Source of the DNA: Methanobacteriota archaeon
GTDB lineage: Archaea; Thermoplasmatota; E2; DHVEG-1
Direction of reading: 5' to 3'
DNA: 64,000 nucleotides
Assembly (NCBI GenBank): GCA_903877165.1
Contig: CAIRCU010000044.1
Coordinates: forward strand, 1 to 64,000
Shown: positions 38,071 to 47,540 of the stretch, one piece after another
Layout of the letters: each line of letters begins with the position of its first letter
How positions within the stretch are numbered: position 1 is the stretch's first letter
Made by a program: the position numbers and the translations under genes
The notes under the pieces: model-generated
What the model was told of the DNA's origin: nothing
The model's input: only the letters and a program-made list of their open reading frames with translations
The model's database searches: none

Positions 38071-38922
38071 GTGTATCCTTTGTCTCCCTTCGTGAAGGCG
38101 ACAGCGACGTACTTGAAAGTCTCTGGGGATCAGATTCGGCGGTTTCAGAGGTGCGTCCTCACGTTCTACAAACAGCATGGCCGGATGCTTCCCTGGCGTT
38201 CGACCATGGATTCGTACAAGATCCTGGTTTCGGAGGTGATGCTGCAGCAGACTCAGGTCTCCCGCGTCATCCCGTATTATATTCGATGGGTTGAGACGTG
38301 GCCGACGGTCCAGGCTCTCGCCCGCGCCTCACGCCCTGAGGTCCTGCGCGCATGGCTCGGGCTTGGGTACAACTCACGGGCAGTTCGTCTCCAGCAAGCA
38401 TCCCGGGTCATCACTCATGACTTCGGAGGTGATGTGCTTGCGGCCATGCAGGACTACCAAAAGGTGCCAGGGGTGGGTCGGTACACCGCGCAGGCGGTAC
38501 TGATCTTCGCGACGAACGCCGACCTCGTCACCGTCGATACGAACATTCGTCGGATTCTGCTTGCTTCCTTTGGGCTGCCGGCGTCGACCGCGGACCGGGA
38601 CCTCTGGGATCTCGCCTTGCGGTGTCTGCCGAAAGGGCGGAGCCGGGAGTGGCATAACGCACTGATGGATTACGGGGCGTTGCAGGTGACGGCTCGCCGG
38701 ACCAATATTCCTCCGAAGACACGGCAGTCGAAGTTCGAGGGGTCCTCCCGGCAGTTGCGGGCGCAGGTCCTTCGAGTGCTGCTCGACGCCCCACGAACCA
38801 CGCAGACCCTTCAGCAAATGCTGTGTTGTGATGAGGAGGCTCTCTCAGAAGTCCTTCTCAGGATGTGCCAGGAGGGTATCCTTACGTGTGACGGAGCACG
38901 ATTCGTGGTGGCAAGCGATTGA
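38071..38922 (+). CDS. MutY-like adenine DNA glycosylase without iron-sulfur cluster
   Basis: 283 residues from GTG 38071. The HhH-GPD fold is clear: LPWR, the catalytic-glutamate segment SEVMLQQTQV, WLGLGYNSRA, the helix-hairpin-helix VPGVGRYTAQAV and the catalytic aspartate in VDTNIRRIL. The family removes adenine opposite 8-oxoguanine. After the NALMDYGA motif the four cysteines that hold a [4Fe-4S] cluster in classical MutY are absent; instead a KFEGSSRQLRAQVL block follows, as in a known cluster-less group. A C-terminal winged-helix-like segment ends the protein. The 8-oxoG recognition domain of bacterial MutY is missing. Confidence 0.85.
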   Translation: MYPLSPFVKATATYLKVSGDQIRRFQRCVLTFYKQHGRMLPWRSTMDSYKILVSEVMLQQTQVSRVIPYYIRWVETWPTVQALARASRPEVLRAWLGLGYNSRAVRLQQASRVITHDFGGDVLAAMQDYQKVPGVGRYTAQAVLIFATNADLVTVDTNIRRILLASFGLPASTADRDLWDLALRCLPKGRSREWHNALMDYGALQVTARRTNIPPKTRQSKFEGSSRQLRAQVLRVLLDAPRTTQTLQQMLCCDEEALSEVLLRMCQEGILTCDGARFVVASD

Positions 38923-38958
38923 AACGAAGTACCCTGTGTGTTCCACATTTTCACTAAG

Positions 38959-38967
38959 TTTATAAAG
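38959..38967 (+). promoter_or_regulatory. TATA box of giant repeat protein gene
   Basis: TTTATAAAG about 105 nt before ATG 39071, implying an unusually long leader of about 80 nt. Confidence 0.55.
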
Positions 38968-39070
38968 TTGTATCTGTTGTTAAACAGCCATAGGCCTGAG
39001 GAGAGTACAAGAATCCCGCAGATGTGAGCTCCAAACGGCGCTTTGAATAGTCAATAGTGGTGAGGGAATT

Positions 39071-42000
39071 ATGCAGACTTACAAAATAGCTAGTATTATT
39101 TTCGCAGTGCTGCTGCTTCCAATCATCATGCCCTGTACTCACGATGGATCGATGACAGAGGCAATGAGTCGTGTCTCCCGGAGCACCACCGAACCCGTCT
39201 CCGAGGTAGGCGCACGCGTTGAAGGACTTCATGACACAGTATTGACTAATCGGGAGGTTGGTCCGTTTCCAGCCGGTGGTGGACCCTCGTTCGGCGATAC
39301 CACACGTCCTACATGCACGATTGCGTTCGACAACCCTGATCGGTACAACATCAGCGGGGCTACGATTAGAATCTTCGCGAATTTCACGGAAAACGGCTCC
39401 GGCATCGACCCGGCCACGGTGAGGATCAATATCACCGTCGCCGGTAATCTCTCCATTGAGAATTACAGCATGGATAGCCTGAACAACACGCGGTGGTACT
39501 ATGATTGGGCGGTTCCAGGCGTTGACGGACCGGTGAAGGTCAGCATCTTCGCAGCCGACAATGCCTCGAACCTGCTGGATCCCTACCCAACCTTTAACAC
39601 CTCCAGGTTCATCGATACCACCCTTCCAAGCGCCACCATCACCTATAACCAATCCGCCGCATACCTTACCCAAGGCACCCTCCTCAAAATATTCGTCAAC
39701 TTCACCGATGCTTCCTCCGGCATCATACCGAACAGCGCCAAAATCAACATCAGCGCGGGCGGCAGCCAACTTGTCACCGATAACTCCTTGATAGAGACGA
39801 ACGAAACGCATTGGTACTTTGACTGGGTTATTCCTACGGGCCATGACGGCGTGATTAACGTTAGTGTCTACGCCATGGACCACGCTGGCCATCAACTCGA
39901 CCCCGAACAATCCACGAACGTATCGAAAAGCATTGACAACACCGCGCCTTCCTGCACCATCGCCTACAACACCACTGCGACCTACCTCAACGCAGAAACC
40001 ACACTCTGCATCTATGCGAACTTCACGGAAAACGGCTCCGGCATCGACCCTGCCTCCGTCCATATAAACATCACGACTACCGGTCATGGCGTCACCGGCA
40101 ACTACAGCATGCAAAGTACCAACAACACCCACTGGTACTACAACTGGACGGTGCCTGCTGGCAACGATGGGCCGGTCACCATCAAGGTTTACGCGAAGGA
40201 TAACGTCAACCATCTCCTCGCACAGTACCCGACCACCAACCTCTCCAAGATTATCGACAACACCGCACCCACCTGCACCATCGGCTACAACATCACCAGG
40301 CACGCACTTAAAGAAGGAGACGCAGTCAAGATCTATGCGAATTTCACCGACGCGGGTGCAGGCATAGACCCAGCGAGCATTCTCATCAACATCTCCACGG
40401 TCGGCCTCGGCGGTCTCCTCAGCACCGCCATGCAGCAAATCAACATAACACACTGGTATTACAACTGGACCATCCCCGCTGGCAACGACGGTCCAATGAC
40501 CGTCAAGGTCTACGCTAAAGACAACCTCGGCCAGCCCCTCACCGAATACCCCGCCATCAACGACTCCAAGATCATCGACAACACCCCACCATCCTGTATC
40601 ATCGACTACAACCGCACCACCACCTACCTCAAAGTCGGACAAAAACTCAAAATCTACACGAACTTCACAGACACCAGCTCCGGCATCGACCCCGCCACCA
40701 TCCACATAAACATCACGACCGCCAGCCATGGCGTCACCGGCAACTACAGCATGCAAAGTACCAACAACACCCACTGGTACTACAACTGGACGGTGCCTGC
40801 AGGCAACGACGGACCGGTCACCATCAACGTCTACGCCCATGACAACGCCACCAACCCCATGAGCCCCTACCCCACCACCAACACCAGCAAACACATCGAC
40901 AACACCCCGCCGTCTCTAACTATCGGCTTCGATACCCCCAACCCATACCTCACCGACGACGACAGCATAACCATCTACGCCAACTTCACAGAAAACGGCT
41001 CCGGCATCAACCCAGACTCCGTCACCATCACCATCCACACCACCGGCACACCAGTCTTTGACATCCCCATGACCAAAACTGACCTTACCCACTATACCTA
41101 CACTTGGGATGTCCCCAGCGCAAGCGACGGCTCTACCAATATCACCATCAAAGCCGCGGACAACGCCACCAACCCTATCGCCGGTGCCAACTTCACCACC
41201 GCGAAAACCATCGACAACACCCCACCATCCTGCATCATCGGTTTCAACCGCACCGCCACCTACCTCAACGCAGAAACCAAACTCCGCGTCTATGCGAACT
41301 TCACGGAAAACGGCTCCGGCATCGATTCCGCAACCGTCCACATAGACATCACGACCGCCAGCCATGGCGTCACCGGCAACCACAGCATGCAAAGTACCAA
41401 CAACACCCACTGGTACTACAACTGGACGGTGCCTGCAGGCAACGACGGGCATGTCAACATCAGCGTCTACGCAAAGGATAACGTCAACCATCTCCTCACG
41501 CAGTACCCGACCACCAACGTCTCCAAGATCATCGACAACAACGCACCCACCTGCACCATCGCCTTCAACACCACACAAACCACGCTTACCAGCGGCAACA
41601 AACTCCGCATCTACGCCAACTTCACAGAAAACGACTCCGGCATCAACCCCGGCTCCATCAAGATAAGCATCACTACCGTCGGCAATGGCGACACTGCAAA
41701 CACATCTATGGTGAGGACTAACATTACACACTGGTACTATAATTGGACCGTACCCTCAGGAACAGACGACAACGGCGTCGCGACCATCCACATCTACGCC
41801 ACAGATAATGCGACTAACTTCTTAGACCCCTGGCCGACGAACAACACCGCGAAAACCATCGCAAATACCGGGGGAACCGGTGGAGGCACAGGTGGCGGTT
41901 CAGACGGTGGAAGCAATACCCCGCCGATTGCGGACGCTGGCGGGCCGTACACCGGCTCGGACGGCTATCCTGTCACCCTGGATGCTTCCAAGAGCCGGAG

Positions 42001-43078
42001 CAATGACACCGGCATTCAGATAGTCGGCTACCGCTGGGATTTCACCAGCGACGGCGTCTACGACACCGACTGGCTCACCAGCCCGACCATCACCCATACG
42101 TATCCGAAGGGGAACTACACGGTCATGGTCCAGGTCCAGGATAACCGCTCTGGGACCGATACGGCTACCGCACATGTCACTATCGTTAAAGGCCTGGTCA
42201 CCGGGTCGGATGCTTCTCGGGACGAGCTGGACTCCATCTTCGGCGTCACCCTCAATCAATCCTTCTACGCGAGGGACACGAACGGCGATGGCATCATGGA
42301 TACCTTCGTCGACCCCAACTTCCTCCTCACCGGAGTCCACCAGACATCGGTCAGCGGCCACACCGTCTTCTTACTCTCCTTGAGTACTGAGGCTTCTCCG
42401 AAGGCGTTCTGGGATGTCGCGACGAACACGATTACTCCCGTTGTGTCTACCACGGGGACTACGACGTCCACCGTTGATACGACTGACCAAACCGTGACCG
42501 TCACCGTCATAGTCGAAAAAACACAGTGGATCTACCTGGACATCGTCGACTCCTACCCCGTGGATATGTACCCGACGTACACCCTGACGGTCCGTACCGG
42601 GAACCGGACGATCCCTGCAGATCATGTCTGGCGTGAGGGCGGCCGCATCCATATCTTCGATGACGCCGCGACCACGTACGTCATCATCTATGCCTATGAC
42701 ATGCTTCCTCCTGAAGTCACCCCTGTCTCTGACACAAACCTGACGACTGCTCAGCCGACCTTCACTATCACATTCAAAGAACCGGTGGAGATCACGTACG
42801 CGACCCTGAACTACAACGATATCAGGGCTCAGTTGCGGACCAGCAACGGCCAAGTCTTCACATTCACCCCCGTAACGCCACTTACCAGCGGTCAGTACCA
42901 TCTCTTCGTCACCGGCAGGGATCGAGATAATAACACGAGGACATTGACAGCGACCTATACGGTTACGGTAGCTTCGGTCCCGGTGCAGTTCCCCTGGATG
43001 TACATCGGTGTCGCTCTCGTGATCATCGGCGTCCTCATCATCGTGCTTGTGTTCCTGCGCCGGAATTACTATATTTAA
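39071..43078 (+). CDS. Giant surface glycoprotein with eight tandem Ig-like repeats
   Basis: 1335 residues. A signal peptide is followed by eight repeats of roughly 100 residues (about 75-935), each opening DNTxPxCTI and containing IYANFTENGSGIDP and a WYYNWTVP block. N-glycosylation sequons are very dense (NFT, NIT, NYS, NNT). A Gly-rich linker, a PKD domain (about 950-1040), an NGDG segment and beta-rich domains follow. The protein ends in a membrane helix and RRNYYI, a simple anchor without a PGF motif. Repeats 3, 5 and 7 are almost identical at the DNA level over about 120 bases, so they have exchanged sequence recently. GGTGAGG precedes the ATG. Likely an S-layer or adhesin-like protein. 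Confidence 0.85.
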   Translation: MQTYKIASIIFAVLLLPIIMPCTHDGSMTEAMSRVSRSTTEPVSEVGARVEGLHDTVLTNREVGPFPAGGGPSFGDTTRPTCTIAFDNPDRYNISGATIRIFANFTENGSGIDPATVRINITVAGNLSIENYSMDSLNNTRWYYDWAVPGVDGPVKVSIFAADNASNLLDPYPTFNTSRFIDTTLPSATITYNQSAAYLTQGTLLKIFVNFTDASSGIIPNSAKINISAGGSQLVTDNSLIETNETHWYFDWVIPTGHDGVINVSVYAMDHAGHQLDPEQSTNVSKSIDNTAPSCTIAYNTTATYLNAETTLCIYANFTENGSGIDPASVHINITTTGHGVTGNYSMQSTNNTHWYYNWTVPAGNDGPVTIKVYAKDNVNHLLAQYPTTNLSKIIDNTAPTCTIGYNITRHALKEGDAVKIYANFTDAGAGIDPASILINISTVGLGGLLSTAMQQINITHWYYNWTIPAGNDGPMTVKVYAKDNLGQPLTEYPAINDSKIIDNTPPSCIIDYNRTTTYLKVGQKLKIYTNFTDTSSGIDPATIHINITTASHGVTGNYSMQSTNNTHWYYNWTVPAGNDGPVTINVYAHDNATNPMSPYPTTNTSKHIDNTPPSLTIGFDTPNPYLTDDDSITIYANFTENGSGINPDSVTITIHTTGTPVFDIPMTKTDLTHYTYTWDVPSASDGSTNITIKAADNATNPIAGANFTTAKTIDNTPPSCIIGFNRTATYLNAETKLRVYANFTENGSGIDSATVHIDITTASHGVTGNHSMQSTNNTHWYYNWTVPAGNDGHVNISVYAKDNVNHLLTQYPTTNVSKIIDNNAPTCTIAFNTTQTTLTSGNKLRIYANFTENDSGINPGSIKISITTVGNGDTANTSMVRTNITHWYYNWTVPSGTDDNGVATIHIYATDNATNFLDPWPTNNTAKTIANTGGTGGGTGGGSDGGSNTPPIADAGGPYTGSDGYPVTLDASKSRSNDTGIQIVGYRWDFTSDGVYDTDWLTSPTITHTYPKGNYTVMVQVQDNRSGTDTATAHVTIVKGLVTGSDASRDELDSIFGVTLNQSFYARDTNGDGIMDTFVDPNFLLTGVHQTSVSGHTVFLLSLSTEASPKAFWDVATNTITPVVSTTGTTTSTVDTTDQTVTVTVIVEKTQWIYLDIVDSYPVDMYPTYTLTVRTGNRTIPADHVWREGGRIHIFDDAATTYVIIYAYDMLPPEVTPVSDTNLTTAQPTFTITFKEPVEITYATLNYNDIRAQLRTSNGQVFTFTPVTPLTSGQYHLFVTGRDRDNNTRTLTATYTVTVASVPVQFPWMYIGVALVIIGVLIIVLVFLRRNYYI

Positions 43079-43085
43079 AAAAAAA
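43077..43085 (-). terminator. Poly-T terminator of cysDNC
   Basis: T9 on the minus strand about 20 nt after the cysC stop, overlapping the end of the convergent surface protein gene. Confidence 0.5.
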
Positions 43086-43104
43086 TTCGGTTTCTTCCCT
43101 TTCT

Positions 43105-43659
43105 TTATTGTTCTTCCGTGATGTACCCTTGATTCCTGAGGAGGTTGAGAATCTTGGCCGTGCTTTCGTCGATGGTCTCCGTGTCGGTATCGATAATGAG
43201 GTCGGGGTGTTGTGGTTCCTCATAGGGGTCGTCCACGCCCGTGAACCCGTGGAGTTTACCTGCAAGCGCCTGTTTGTACATGCCTTTGACGTCGCGTTGC
43301 TTGCATACCTCGAGAGGGCATCGGGCGTAGACCTCAAGGAAAGAGTGAATCGTCGCGCGGGCTTTGTCTCGGCGGTCGCGGTAGGGGGAAACGAAGGTGG
43401 CGAGGACGATATTGCCTTTGTCGGTCTTCTGCCTGGCGATTTCGGTGACTCGTCTGAGGTTCTCATCGCGGTCTTGCCGTGAGAATCCGAGGTCCTTGGT
43501 CAGGTCGCGGCGGACGACATCGCCATCGAGGCGCTCGACCGGGTGGCCTTTGGCGCGGAGGTGGTCGGCGACATGGTCAGCAACCGTAGTCTTGCCGCTG
43601 CAGGGGAGTCCTGTGATCCAGACAGTAACGCCCCTGGGCTGCTTTCGTGGGTTAGTCAC
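43105..43659 (-). CDS. cysC: Adenylylsulfate kinase
   Basis: 184 residues; phosphorylates APS to PAPS. Walker A is GLPCSGKT (17-24), followed by the DGDVVRRDLTKDLGFSRQDRDEN block that binds APS and the FVSPYRDRRD motif. It overlaps cysN by 8 nt. A phosphorylated product implies PAPS use by a reductase or by sulfotransferases; no PAPS reductase is in the window. Confidence 0.95.
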   Translation of the reverse strand: MTNPRKQPRGVTVWITGLPCSGKTTVADHVADHLRAKGHPVERLDGDVVRRDLTKDLGFSRQDRDENLRRVTEIARQKTDKGNIVLATFVSPYRDRRDKARATIHSFLEVYARCPLEVCKQRDVKGMYKQALAGKLHGFTGVDDPYEEPQHPDLIIDTDTETIDESTAKILNLLRNQGYITEEQ

Positions 43660-44917
43660 GTATCATCCCTGCCCCAACGGTCTCGTTGGTCCGTTCGTCG
43701 ATGAGGATAATGCTGCCGGTCGCGCGGTTCCGCCGATAGCTGTCGTAGAACAGCGGCTGTGCGGTCCGCACGGAGATCCGGCCGATCTCGTTGAGCCCGA
43801 GGTCTGGGACGTTCTCGATGCGGTGGAGGGTGTTGATGTCGAGCTTGTAGTAGAGGTTCCGCACCATGGCTTTAGTCTCTTTCGTGGTATGCCGCAGGAT
43901 GTACGTCTGCATCGGCTGCAGTGGGGTGGAGGACATCCAGCAGATCATGAGGTCGATGTCCTGGCTGACATTAGGCTGGTTGTGCTCACGGACAATCATA
44001 TCCCCGCGGCTGATGTCGATGTCGTCTTGCAGCTGCATGACCACGGACATGGGCGGGAAAGCCTCGGTGACGGGGCCGGAGGGTGATTCGATGCTGGTGA
44101 TTTCGGAGGAGAGGTTGCTGGGGAGGATTTTGACTTTGTCGCCTGGTTTGAAGATGCCGCCCGATATTTTACCGGCGTAGCCTCGGTAGTCGTGGTACTG
44201 ATCGTTTCGGGGGCGGATGACGTACTGGACGGGGAAGCGGCAGTCGACGAGGTTCTCGTCGCTGGTGATGTTGATGTTCTCCAGGGTGTAGAGGAGGGCG
44301 GGTCCTTTGTACCAGGGCATATTGACGGAGGGGTTGACGACGTTGTCGCCGAGGAGTGCGCTGATCGGGATGAAGGTGATGTCCGGGATGCTGAGTTTGG
44401 CGACGAAGCCTTTGAGGTCGTCTTTGATGCGTTCGTAGACGTCCTCGCGGAACTCGACGAGGTCCATTTTGTTGATGCAGATGATGAAATGCGGGATGCC
44501 AAGTAAGGAGGCGATGAAGATATGGCGGTGGGTCTGTTCGATGACGCCGTTGCGGGCGTCGATGAGGATGATTGCGAGGTTGGCGGTGCTGGCGCCGGTG
44601 ACCATGTTGCGGGTGTACTGGATGTGGCCTGGGGTGTCCGCGATGATGAATTTTCGGTGGGGGGTGGAGAAGTAGCGGTAGGCGACGTCGATGGTGATGC
44701 CTTGTTCGCGTTCCGCGCGCAGCCCGTCCGTCAGCAGCGCGAGGTTGAGGGTTTCGCCGCGTTGGACTGCGAGGCGCTGGAGGCTGTCGAGCTGGTCCTG
44801 GAAGATGGTCTTGGTGTCGTACATGAGCCGGCCGATGAGTGTGCTTTTACCGTCGTCGACGCTGCCTGCGGTGGTGAATCGCAGGAGATCCATTTCGGGT
44901 GGTGTTTGGTCGCTCAT
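43652..44917 (-). CDS. cysN: Sulfate adenylyltransferase GTPase subunit
   Basis: 421 residues from ATG 44917, just inside the cysD stop; a start at 45034 would lie within cysD and is rejected. An EF-Tu-like GTPase drives the sulfate activation done by CysD. G1 is GSVDDGKS (18-25), G3 DTPGH and G4 NKMD. Two beta-barrel domains follow. It is not fused to the kinase domain found in some bacterial CysNC proteins; here cysC is separate and follows directly. Confidence 0.95.
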   Translation of the reverse strand: MSDQTPPEMDLLRFTTAGSVDDGKSTLIGRLMYDTKTIFQDQLDSLQRLAVQRGETLNLALLTDGLRAEREQGITIDVAYRYFSTPHRKFIIADTPGHIQYTRNMVTGASTANLAIILIDARNGVIEQTHRHIFIASLLGIPHFIICINKMDLVEFREDVYERIKDDLKGFVAKLSIPDITFIPISALLGDNVVNPSVNMPWYKGPALLYTLENINITSDENLVDCRFPVQYVIRPRNDQYHDYRGYAGKISGGIFKPGDKVKILPSNLSSEITSIESPSGPVTEAFPPMSVVMQLQDDIDISRGDMIVREHNQPNVSQDIDLMICWMSSTPLQPMQTYILRHTTKETKAMVRNLYYKLDINTLHRIENVPDLGLNEIGRISVRTAQPLFYDSYRRNRATGSIILIDERTNETVGAGMIRD

Positions 44918-44918
44918 G

Positions 44919-45836
44919 TTAGAAGTATCCCTCCCGTTTGCGGTCTTCCATGGCAGAATCGGATCTGAGGTCGTCGGCGCGGCTGACGCGCTCCGAGCTG
45001 CGGCTGGCCGCGACTTCGCGGATGATGTCTTCAACGGTCGATGCCGTGGATTCGACGAGACCGGTGCAGGTCATGTCGCCGACGGTGCGGCAGCGGACGA
45101 GGCGTTCAGCGAGGGTTTCTTTATCCGCGTCATTCAGGGTGAGGAACTCGGAGTAGGCGAGGAGGACCCCGTTGCGCAGGATGCAGCGGCGTCTGTGAGC
45201 AAAATAGATGCAGGGGATGGGGATGTTTTCTTGGAGGATGTACTGCCAGATATCGAGCTCGGTCCAGTTGCTGAGCGGGAAGACTCGGAAGTGTTCGCCG
45301 TGGTGGCGTCGTCCGTTGTAGAGGTCCCAGAGCTCTGGCCGCTGGTTCTTAGGGTCCCATTGGCCGAATTCGTTGCGGTGGGAGAAGAAGCGCTCTTTGG
45401 CTCTGGCTTTCTCCTCGTCGCGTCGCCCGCCGCCGATAGCGGCGTCGAGGTTGAGCTCGCGGATGGTGTCAAGCAGGGTGGTGGTCTGCAGGTAGTTGCG
45501 GCTGGCGTTGCGGCCTTTCTCTTCGATGACTCTGCCGGCGTCGATGCTGGCCTGGACGGATCCGACGATGAGGTGGACGCCGAGGTGTTTGATGAGGTCG
45601 TCGCGGAAGACGATGGTCTCGGGGAAGTTATGCCCGGTGTCGATGTGGAGGAACGGGTACGGGATAGGGGCGGGCTGGAAGGCTTTCTTGGAGAGGTGGC
45701 TGAGCACGATGGAGTCTTTGCCGCCGGAGAAGAGGAGGGCAGAGCGGTGGAACTGAGCCGCAACCTCTCGGAGGACGAAGATGGCTTCCGCTTCGAGTTT
45801 TTCGAGGTGGCTGACGGCGTAGGTAGTCATGGTCAT
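44919..45836 (-). CDS. cysD: Sulfate adenylyltransferase catalytic subunit
   Basis: About 305 residues from ATG 45836; TTG 45848 and ATG 45830 are alternatives in frame. It makes APS from ATP and sulfate. The PP-loop is SGGKDS (37-42), with HIDTGHNFPET and GGGRRDEEKARAKER as the further substrate-binding motifs. First gene of the minus-strand cysDNC operon, with one base between it and cysN. A bacterial-like arrangement in an archaeon suggests old transfer. Confidence 0.95.
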   Translation of the reverse strand: MTMTTYAVSHLEKLEAEAIFVLREVAAQFHRSALLFSGGKDSIVLSHLSKKAFQPAPIPYPFLHIDTGHNFPETIVFRDDLIKHLGVHLIVGSVQASIDAGRVIEEKGRNASRNYLQTTTLLDTIRELNLDAAIGGGRRDEEKARAKERFFSHRNEFGQWDPKNQRPELWDLYNGRRHHGEHFRVFPLSNWTELDIWQYILQENIPIPCIYFAHRRRCILRNGVLLAYSEFLTLNDADKETLAERLVRCRTVGDMTCTGLVESTASTVEDIIREVAASRSSERVSRADDLRSDSAMEDRKREGYF

Positions 45837-45931
45837 ATGACCCTTCAATTCCTGTGAATTTTCAAGGACGGAAGGTATGGATGGGTTGTGGTCCTTGAAG
45901 GGAAAGTGAGGTGTAATCCTGAGGAGGGCAA

Positions 45932-45982
45932 ATGAAACTACCAGTTAAGAACATTGTGCTTGGATGCGGCCTACCCTTCTAG
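45932..45982 (+). CDS. Possible 16-residue micro-ORF
   Basis: GAGGAGGG lies about 5 nt before ATG 45932, a strong site, and the frame reads MKLPVKNIVLGCGLPF before a stop. It sits between the cys operon and the TATA box of the next gene. It could be chance; there is no other support. Confidence 0.2.
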   Translation: MKLPVKNIVLGCGLPF

Positions 45983-45994
45983 GAGGAGCCGCAG

Positions 45995-46004
45995 TATTTA
46001 AATA
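45995..46004 (+). promoter_or_regulatory. TATA box of surface thioredoxin-fold gene
   Basis: TATTTAAATA about 35 nt before ATG 46035, with a leader of only a few bases. Confidence 0.55.
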
Positions 46005-46034
46005 TCCCTTAAAAGAATATTAATTTCAGACAGT

Positions 46035-47531
46035 ATGGCTCGATTGCTCAAGCTCCTGATTATTCTTATCCTTGCCGCCGCGCTAGTGGGGTCATCTGCG
46101 TACGTGTTCCTGATGAATGGCACGAAGAACGGAGATGATGGCGGGGATGGAGGGACGACGCCAGTGCCGGATACTACGCCGCCGACGATCAACAGCTCGA
46201 CGGTCGATACTATCGGATCTCCAGGAAAAACGACGCAGATCAACGCGCAGTACTGGGACAACAAAGGGGTGACTTCCGCCATCTTATATTATCGAATCCA
46301 TGGCGAGACGACATGGAAGAACCTCTCGATGATACCTAACGGCTTCGCGGATATCGTGATTCCTGTGGGAGACACAGCGAACTACGAGTTCTACATCACG
46401 GTGGATGACGCCGCGGGGAACGGACCGGTCGGCGCCCCGTCCACCGATGGCAGCACCTATTACACGATCACGGTCCAGCAGCAGAATGTGACACTGGTGC
46501 ACAATGTCTTCATTGAAGAGGGTACGACGACCTGGTGCACGAACTGCCCTTGGGTTGCAGATAGCCTCCATAACCTTGAGAGCCTAGGGACGTACCATTT
46601 CTTCTACGTCGCGCTCATCGCAGACATGAACCCGCAGGCATTGGCTCGAACCGTCGAATACAATGAATACGGCTATCCAGAATTGTATATCGACGGGGGA
46701 TACTACATTATCCTAGGGACGAAACTGACCAAAGAGGAGACGCAAGCGGCGATCGCGGAGAACATCACCGCCGCGGAAAATCGCGATGTCCCACCGCTCC
46801 TGCTGACGGTCTCAGCCTTATTTGATAATACGACGAATCAGACGACCATTGTTGTCATGGTTACCAATTATGGGTCGTCCAACTATGCCGGGACACTGCG
46901 TGTATACCTCGCGCAGCGCAACTCCTATCCCTACTCCGGTGGCACCGGGATTTACCACCACGGGTTCGTCAGCTTCCTCACAAACGAGTCCATTACAGTG
47001 ACCGCTGCCGGAACAGAGATAAAGAACTACACCTTGGCGGGCAACAGCTCCTATGTCGCCAACCTCGAGGTGCTGGCCGCGGTGTTCAGCAACCAGGGGA
47101 TTCCCAAGGACTCCTACCCTCCAAACGGGAAAAACAACTCGTTCAACGCCTTCAATGTCGATGCATGTAACTCCACACTAATTGTACCCGGCGGCAAACT
47201 GCCTCCGGCCATCGGCATCACGTTCCCGACAGCATATTCACTGAACATTTTCAACCGCCATATCCTGAAGGAGATAAAACCGAAGACTACGACCTGCTAT
47301 GGTCGGTTCACGGTCACCGCCCTAGAACTCAACGGCTCAGCGATTGTCCGGGTGGAGTTCTATCTTGATGGGAAACTGGTGCAGAACCTGACCGCCGCCC
47401 CCTATTCCTGGAAATGGCCGCTCTTAAGACCCTCCTTAGGACTCAAGAAACATACTATAACAGTCACCGCGTACGATGCAAGCGGGGAGAGCGCATCGAC
47501 ATCGATAACGATCCGGGTCCGAGCTCTATAA
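46035..47531 (+). CDS. Membrane-anchored surface protein with thioredoxin-like domain
   Basis: 498 residues. An uncleaved or cleaved N-terminal helix (about 5-27) and an Asp/Gly/Thr linker lead to an Ig-like domain (about 47-150). A thioredoxin-like domain follows (about 150-260) with TTWCTNCPWV (Cys168, Cys171) and a cis-proline-like YPELYIDG. A long beta-rich region with many N-glycosylation sequons completes the protein, with an Ig-like C-terminal domain. It resembles Omp28-like extracellular thiol proteins. It would need a source of electrons or disulfides outside the membrane, which the redox operon at 50.6-53.8 kb could provide. Confidence 0.75.
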   Translation: MARLLKLLIILILAAALVGSSAYVFLMNGTKNGDDGGDGGTTPVPDTTPPTINSSTVDTIGSPGKTTQINAQYWDNKGVTSAILYYRIHGETTWKNLSMIPNGFADIVIPVGDTANYEFYITVDDAAGNGPVGAPSTDGSTYYTITVQQQNVTLVHNVFIEEGTTTWCTNCPWVADSLHNLESLGTYHFFYVALIADMNPQALARTVEYNEYGYPELYIDGGYYIILGTKLTKEETQAAIAENITAAENRDVPPLLLTVSALFDNTTNQTTIVVMVTNYGSSNYAGTLRVYLAQRNSYPYSGGTGIYHHGFVSFLTNESITVTAAGTEIKNYTLAGNSSYVANLEVLAAVFSNQGIPKDSYPPNGKNNSFNAFNVDACNSTLIVPGGKLPPAIGITFPTAYSLNIFNRHILKEIKPKTTTCYGRFTVTALELNGSAIVRVEFYLDGKLVQNLTAAPYSWKWPLLRPSLGLKKHTITVTAYDASGESASTSITIRVRAL

Positions 47532-47540
47532 AAAAAAGAG

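Noticed and set aside
38071-38922. Loss of the MutY iron-sulfur cluster as a novelty
   Set aside because: Cluster-less MutY-like glycosylases with the same KFEGS-type block are already known, so it is recorded only in the annotation.
38960-40894. A 644-codon minus-strand frame opposite the giant repeat protein
   Set aside because: It is the shadow of a GC-rich repeat gene: it repeats with the same period, has no signal or family motif and is composed of Val/Gly/Asp-rich text typical of antisense frames.
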